Of a stretch of 8,309 bases of DNA, positions 5,563 through 8,309 are shown one piece after another. A program made the translations under genes and the position numbers. The stretch's first letter is position 1. Every line of letters starts with the position of its first letter. The DNA is from an uncultured Roseiflexaceae bacterium (lineage in GTDB: Bacteria > Chloroflexota > Chloroflexia > Chloroflexales > Roseiflexaceae): contig CAIZHO010000478.1 in NCBI GenBank assembly GCA_903932805.1, positions 1 to 8,309 on the forward strand. Direction: 5' to 3'. The notes beneath the pieces were generated by a model. It was not told where the DNA came from and searched no databases. It saw only the letters and a list, made by a program, of their open reading frames with translations.

Positions 5563-6534
5563 TTACCGGGCAATCACCACGTGTTGTGGGGCCATGCCGG
5601 CCTGCACCTGGCGAATGGTATCGATGGTGGTCGTGATGATGCGTTCGATGGCTTCGGCGCTGTTGAACGCATTGTGGGCACTCGCAATCACATGCGGGTG
5701 GGCGAGGATATCTTTGAGCAGGTGTGCTTCGGGGGTGCGGGTAATGGTGCCAATCAGGTGTTCGTATTCTTCGACATCGAGGCCTGCGGCGCGGATTTGA
5801 CCGCTATCGAGCCCAGCCAATAATGCATCGTTGGCGATGAGTGCGCCACGCGAGGTGTTGATAATGATGACACCGTGTTTGACATGCGAAAGAGCTTCCA
5901 TCCCGAACATATGATGCGTCTGTGGTGTTAGTGGCGCGTGGAACGAGATGATGTCGGATTGGCGATAGAGTTCGTCGAGCCCGACATAGGTTGCATTGAC
6001 TTCAGCAGCCCAGCTGTGGTCGGGGTGGACATCGTAGGCCACAATCTTCGGTGCAAATCCCGTGCACATGCGCCCAAAGTTGCGGCCGATACGGCCTGTG
6101 CCGACAATGCCGATGGTTTTTTGAAAGATATCAATCCCACGGAGCCCCGCCACATCGGCACGAAAGTCCCGTTGCAAACGCACGGTGCTGGGGATGAGCA
6201 GGCGGCTACTCGCCAACAGCAACGCCATTGCATACTCGGCGACGGTGCGTTCCCCGTAGGCGGGGACATTGCAGACCGTGATGCCATGGGCGGCACAGTA
6301 GTCGAGATCGATATGGTCATACCCGGTTGAACGTGTTGCAATGATCCGAAGCTTTGGCAATCTGGCCATATCGTCAGCACGCACCGCGGTATGGATGAAC
6401 ACGCTCAGGATGGTCGTGTCTGGATGGACGACGTTACACAATGACCCAGCGGCATAGAATTGCAGCGGTACGTCGGGCCATGCCGCGACGAACTGTGCTT
6501 CTTCGGTGCTTTCGTTGAGGATAATCGAAATCAT
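5563..6534 (-). CDS. D-isomer-specific 2-hydroxyacid dehydrogenase (D-lactate dehydrogenase-like)
   Basis: This is a 323-residue NAD-dependent enzyme that would interconvert a D-2-hydroxyacid and its 2-oxoacid in the cytoplasm. The NAD-binding loop is GTGRIG at 145-150, with Asp168 at the end of the second strand (VAYD), favouring NAD over NADP. The expected catalytic residues are present: Arg229 in NTSRG, a Glu in DVEEYE (255/256), and His287 in SAHNAFN. ATRSTGYDHIDLDYC (66-80) and VPAYGERTVAEYAMALLL (90-107) are strongly D-LDH-like. The exact substrate cannot be told; D-lactate is the best guess from overall resemblance. The open frame begins at 6606, but the ATG at 6534 matches the family N-terminus (MISIIL). 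It lies two bases after the TAA of the upstream HEAT-like gene. The start region reads TAAGGATG, with a second AGG seven bases upstream, so translation is probably coupled. A strong terminator follows, making this the last gene of its operon. Confidence 0.93.
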   Translation of the reverse strand: MISIILNESTEEAQFVAAWPDVPLQFYAAGSLCNVVHPDTTILSVFIHTAVRADDMARLPKLRIIATRSTGYDHIDLDYCAAHGITVCNVPAYGERTVAEYAMALLLASSRLLIPSTVRLQRDFRADVAGLRGIDIFQKTIGIVGTGRIGRNFGRMCTGFAPKIVAYDVHPDHSWAAEVNATYVGLDELYRQSDIISFHAPLTPQTHHMFGMEALSHVKHGVIIINTSRGALIANDALLAGLDSGQIRAAGLDVEEYEHLIGTITRTPEAHLLKDILAHPHVIASAHNAFNSAEAIERIITTTIDTIRQVQAGMAPQHVVIAR

Positions 6535-6536
6535 CC

Positions 6537-7265
6537 TTAGGCCTGTTGTGCTTGCGGGCGCAGGGGGTGGTGCGCATAGCGTTCGCCGAGGGGATGATTG
6601 ACGCACCCGAGACGGGCGTTGCTCCGGCTCAGCAGGAGCTTGCGCATTGGACCCATTTGGACGGCGTCTTTGGCGATGTGGCCGGCTTTGTATGCTGCCA
6701 TGACGGCGGGGTAACTCGATTCGGCACCCATATTTGCAAGTGCCAACGCAACCGACGCATTGCGGTCGGGGATGGACGAAGTGAGTCGTTCTTCGAGTGC
6801 AGCGGTCAAGAACGCAACTTCTGCGGGTTGGGCATAACTGAGGTAGGCAATCGCCAACGCTGCCCGGTGGTGACCGACATTGCTGGTGTGGTCGTCATCG
6901 AGCAACGCCAGGATGGGTTTGATGGCGGCGACGCCGTTGCGCGCGATGATTTGCGGCACTTCGCCATCCCAGATGGTTGTGCGTTTTTCGGTGAGTTGAT
7001 CCGGCGCTGCAGGCACTGGGGCATGCACCAGCGTGGCAATCGCGTCGATGCTGTTGCACTCACCCAACAAACGGAGTGCGTGTATGGGCGCATAACAGAA
7101 CGGCGCAGGACCGACCAGCATGGTGGTGTCGATGGCCAAGGCGGTCAGCGGGGCAATCACATCGGCACCGCTGTCGATGATATGTGCTGCCAATGGGAAC
7201 GGCATTTCGGGTCCGATGGTGCGCAATTGGCGCATGTATTCGAGCAGTTCAATGTGCGTGGTCAT
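6537..7265 (-). CDS. HEAT-like repeat protein of unknown function
   Basis: This is a 242-residue, Ala/Leu-rich, apparently all-helical cytoplasmic protein with no signal peptide or membrane segment. Helical pairs typical of HEAT/PBS-lyase-like repeats are visible: YAPIHALRLLGECNSIDAIA (58-77), GVAAIKPILALLDDDH with HHRAALAIAYLSY following (111-144), and DRNASVALALANMGAESSYP (167-186). Such repeats usually serve as protein-binding scaffolds; no catalytic motif is visible. The ATG at 7265 was chosen over ATGs at 7280 and 7310 because AAGGA stands five bases upstream. The gene follows rnhB by 41 bases with no terminator and abuts the dehydrogenase gene, so it sits mid-operon. The C-terminus is rich in His, Pro and Gln. 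No specific family name can be given. Confidence 0.8.
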   Translation of the reverse strand: MTTHIELLEYMRQLRTIGPEMPFPLAAHIIDSGADVIAPLTALAIDTTMLVGPAPFCYAPIHALRLLGECNSIDAIATLVHAPVPAAPDQLTEKRTTIWDGEVPQIIARNGVAAIKPILALLDDDHTSNVGHHRAALAIAYLSYAQPAEVAFLTAALEERLTSSIPDRNASVALALANMGAESSYPAVMAAYKAGHIAKDAVQMGPMRKLLLSRSNARLGCVNHPLGERYAHHPLRPQAQQA

Positions 7266-7306
7266 GTGTATCCTTGTCATTGTTAGTGCTCTCAGTGTAC
7301 CAAAAT

Positions 7307-7972
7307 TCACCCATGCGCGGCATCGGTGCGGCCAAATGCCCAGGTGCCAGTGAGATGAAAAGAGCGTATCGGGGCATACGTGTGGCGATGCTGTATCGAT
7401 GGACCGTGGCGCATCAAGGCCTGCTGATGTGTGGGGGTGCCGTAGCCTTTGTGGGCGGCATACCCGTAGCGTGGTGTTACCGTGTCGAGCTGCTGCATGA
7501 TGCGATCGCGGGCAACTTTGGCGATAATCGAGGCTGCAGCAATGCTGAGCGAGCGTCGGTCACCGTGGACGAGACTGCGTTGGGGGATTGACCAGTGCGG
7601 GAACGAGACGGCATCGATAAGGAGCGCATCGACCGAAACCGTCAACCCAAATACCGCCTGTTGCATCGCAACGCGTGTCGCCTGGATGATGCCCATGCAG
7701 TCAATATCGTGTGCACTGACCCAGCCGACGGCAACGCTCCGGATAAACGGTTGCATGGATTGGACGAGTGCAGTGCGTTGTTCGCTGGTCAGGCGCTTCG
7801 AGTCATCGACCCCTGCGAGGCATTCGGGTTTGGTGTAGATGGACGATTCGAACACGACTGCTGCCGCCATTACCGGGCCAGCCCAACAGCCGCGCCCGAC
7901 TTCGTCGACGCCGGCGATTGTCGTAGCGCCGTGGGCGTGGAGCATGCACTCTTCGTCAAACGTGGGAGACAT
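7307..7972 (-). CDS. rnhB: Ribonuclease HII
   Basis: RNase HII removes single ribonucleotides and RNA strands from RNA-DNA hybrids during replication and repair. The protein has 221 residues, typical of the bacterial family. Motifs appear in order: IAGVDEVGRGCWAGPV (19-34) with Asp23 and Glu24 and the GRG substrate-recognition loop; GVDDSKRLT (54-62); LLIDAVSFP (117-125) with Asp120; and HGDRRSLSIAAASIIAKVAR (136-155) with Asp138. The 18-residue spacing from Asp120 to Asp138 fits the family's catalytic set. YGYAAHKGYGTPTHQQAL (169-186) is also family-typical. The ATG has AGGGA six bases upstream. The gene start overlaps the end of the methyltransferase gene by 17 bases, so they are very likely cotranscribed. 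No missing residues were noticed. Confidence 0.97.
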   Translation of the reverse strand: MSPTFDEECMLHAHGATTIAGVDEVGRGCWAGPVMAAAVVFESSIYTKPECLAGVDDSKRLTSEQRTALVQSMQPFIRSVAVGWVSAHDIDCMGIIQATRVAMQQAVFGLTVSVDALLIDAVSFPHWSIPQRSLVHGDRRSLSIAAASIIAKVARDRIMQQLDTVTPRYGYAAHKGYGTPTHQQALMRHGPSIQHRHTYAPIRSFHLTGTWAFGRTDAAHG

Positions 7973-8309
7973 GCGGTGTCCCTATGATGAGATGGATGTT
8001 CGTCCCAGCCACCGTGCAATCGGGTGTTTCGAGCTCCCAGCCAGCGTTGGTTAATGCATCCCAGATGGGATGTAGGCGCACATTGTGCCTGCCAGCGCTC
8101 AACAGAATGACCAATCGGCCGTCTGCCTGCAAGACACGCCGTACCTCGGCGAGAGTGCGCGGATCACTGATGTATGGCGCGGGAAAAACCGCAACAACAC
8201 GCGCAAATGTCGCATCTGGGCAGGGTATAGCACGGCTGTCGCCATTGATAAGTGACGTCGCCCGACGGCGTGCAAGGCGGAGCATGCGGGCTGATCGATC
8301 GAGCCCCCA
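7956..8309 (-). CDS. Class I SAM-dependent methyltransferase, C-terminal part (5' end outside window)
   Basis: The frame is open to the window edge, and 117 residues are visible. They start GLDRSARMLRLA, which matches the end of motif I and the acidic residue after strand 2 of Methyltransf_11-type enzymes (G-x-D-x-S-x-x-ML-x-x-A). NGDSRAIPCPDATFARVVAV follows, corresponding to the motif II/III region where the acidic pair contacts SAM. EVRRVLQADGRLVILL matches the post-motif strand. An ATG exists at 8285, but starting there would cut away part of the SAM-binding fold, so the true start lies beyond the window. The methyl acceptor cannot be inferred. The stop codon lies inside the beginning of rnhB, 17 bases past its ATG, showing tight coupling. 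Confidence 0.88.
   Translation of the reverse strand, partial: WGLDRSARMLRLARRRATSLINGDSRAIPCPDATFARVVAVFPAPYISDPRTLAEVRRVLQADGRLVILLSAGRHNVRLHPIWDALTNAGWELETPDCTVAGTNIHLIIGTPHVSHV

Noticed and set aside
6535..6606. 24-codon upstream extension of the dehydrogenase gene
   Set aside because: It overlaps the HEAT-like gene's end and is Pro/Ala/Arg-rich; the family N-terminus starts at the ATG at 6534.
6546..7286. Plus-strand open frame of 246 codons opposite the HEAT-like gene
   Set aside because: The minus-strand frame has a good ribosome site, helical repeats and operon spacing. The plus-strand product shows no recognisable domain and many Cys, His and Arg.
8283..8285. ATG at 8285 as the real start of the methyltransferase
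   Set aside because: The in-frame codons before it encode GLDRSAR, part of the SAM-binding fold, so the gene continues past the window.

Overview
The window is a compact bacterial chromosome segment carrying eight genes, two of them cut by the window edges. GC content is moderate. Most genes have Shine-Dalgarno sequences (AAGGA, AGGAG or AGGGA) 5-7 bases before the start. Gene content and the style of the 50-residue repeat protein (repeating ISYYD and DLKLAVC motifs) remind me of Chloroflexota. That assignment is an inference from family resemblance and was not tested by search.

Region 1 (1-2403, minus strand) is the start of a myo-inositol catabolic operon: a LacI-family repressor, then iolB (5-deoxy-glucuronate isomerase), then iolC (5-dehydro-2-deoxygluconokinase, truncated at the window start). 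The three genes are tightly packed, with a 4-base ATGA overlap and then a 2-base gap. IolB makes 5-dehydro-2-deoxygluconate and IolC phosphorylates it, so these are two consecutive pathway steps. A promoter-like pair (TTGACT / TAATAA) and a perfect 12-base palindrome with a central CG lie just upstream of the repressor. This is the layout expected for autoregulation.

Region 2 (2404-3229, plus strand) is a divergently transcribed lipoprotein with a YceI-like domain, followed by a strong hairpin.

Region 3 (3230-5503, minus strand) is a secreted or anchored repeat protein. It has seven 50-residue units (the last one partial), which may be blades of a seven-bladed beta-propeller, followed by three fibronectin type III domains. 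The DNA of the repeats is very similar from unit to unit.

Region 4 (5504-8309, minus strand) is a probable operon: a SAM methyltransferase (its 5' part lies outside the window), RNase HII (rnhB), a HEAT-like repeat protein and a D-2-hydroxyacid dehydrogenase. It ends in an intrinsic terminator with a run of six T.

The hairpins at about 3184-3219 and 5504-5531 are copies of one element of about 40 bases in opposite orientation. Similarity extends past the stem into one flank, which suggests a dispersed palindromic repeat used as a terminator. I found no RNA genes, CRISPR array, transposase, phage gene or recognisable defence system. Apart from the repeat protein and the hairpin family the window looks like ordinary chromosome.
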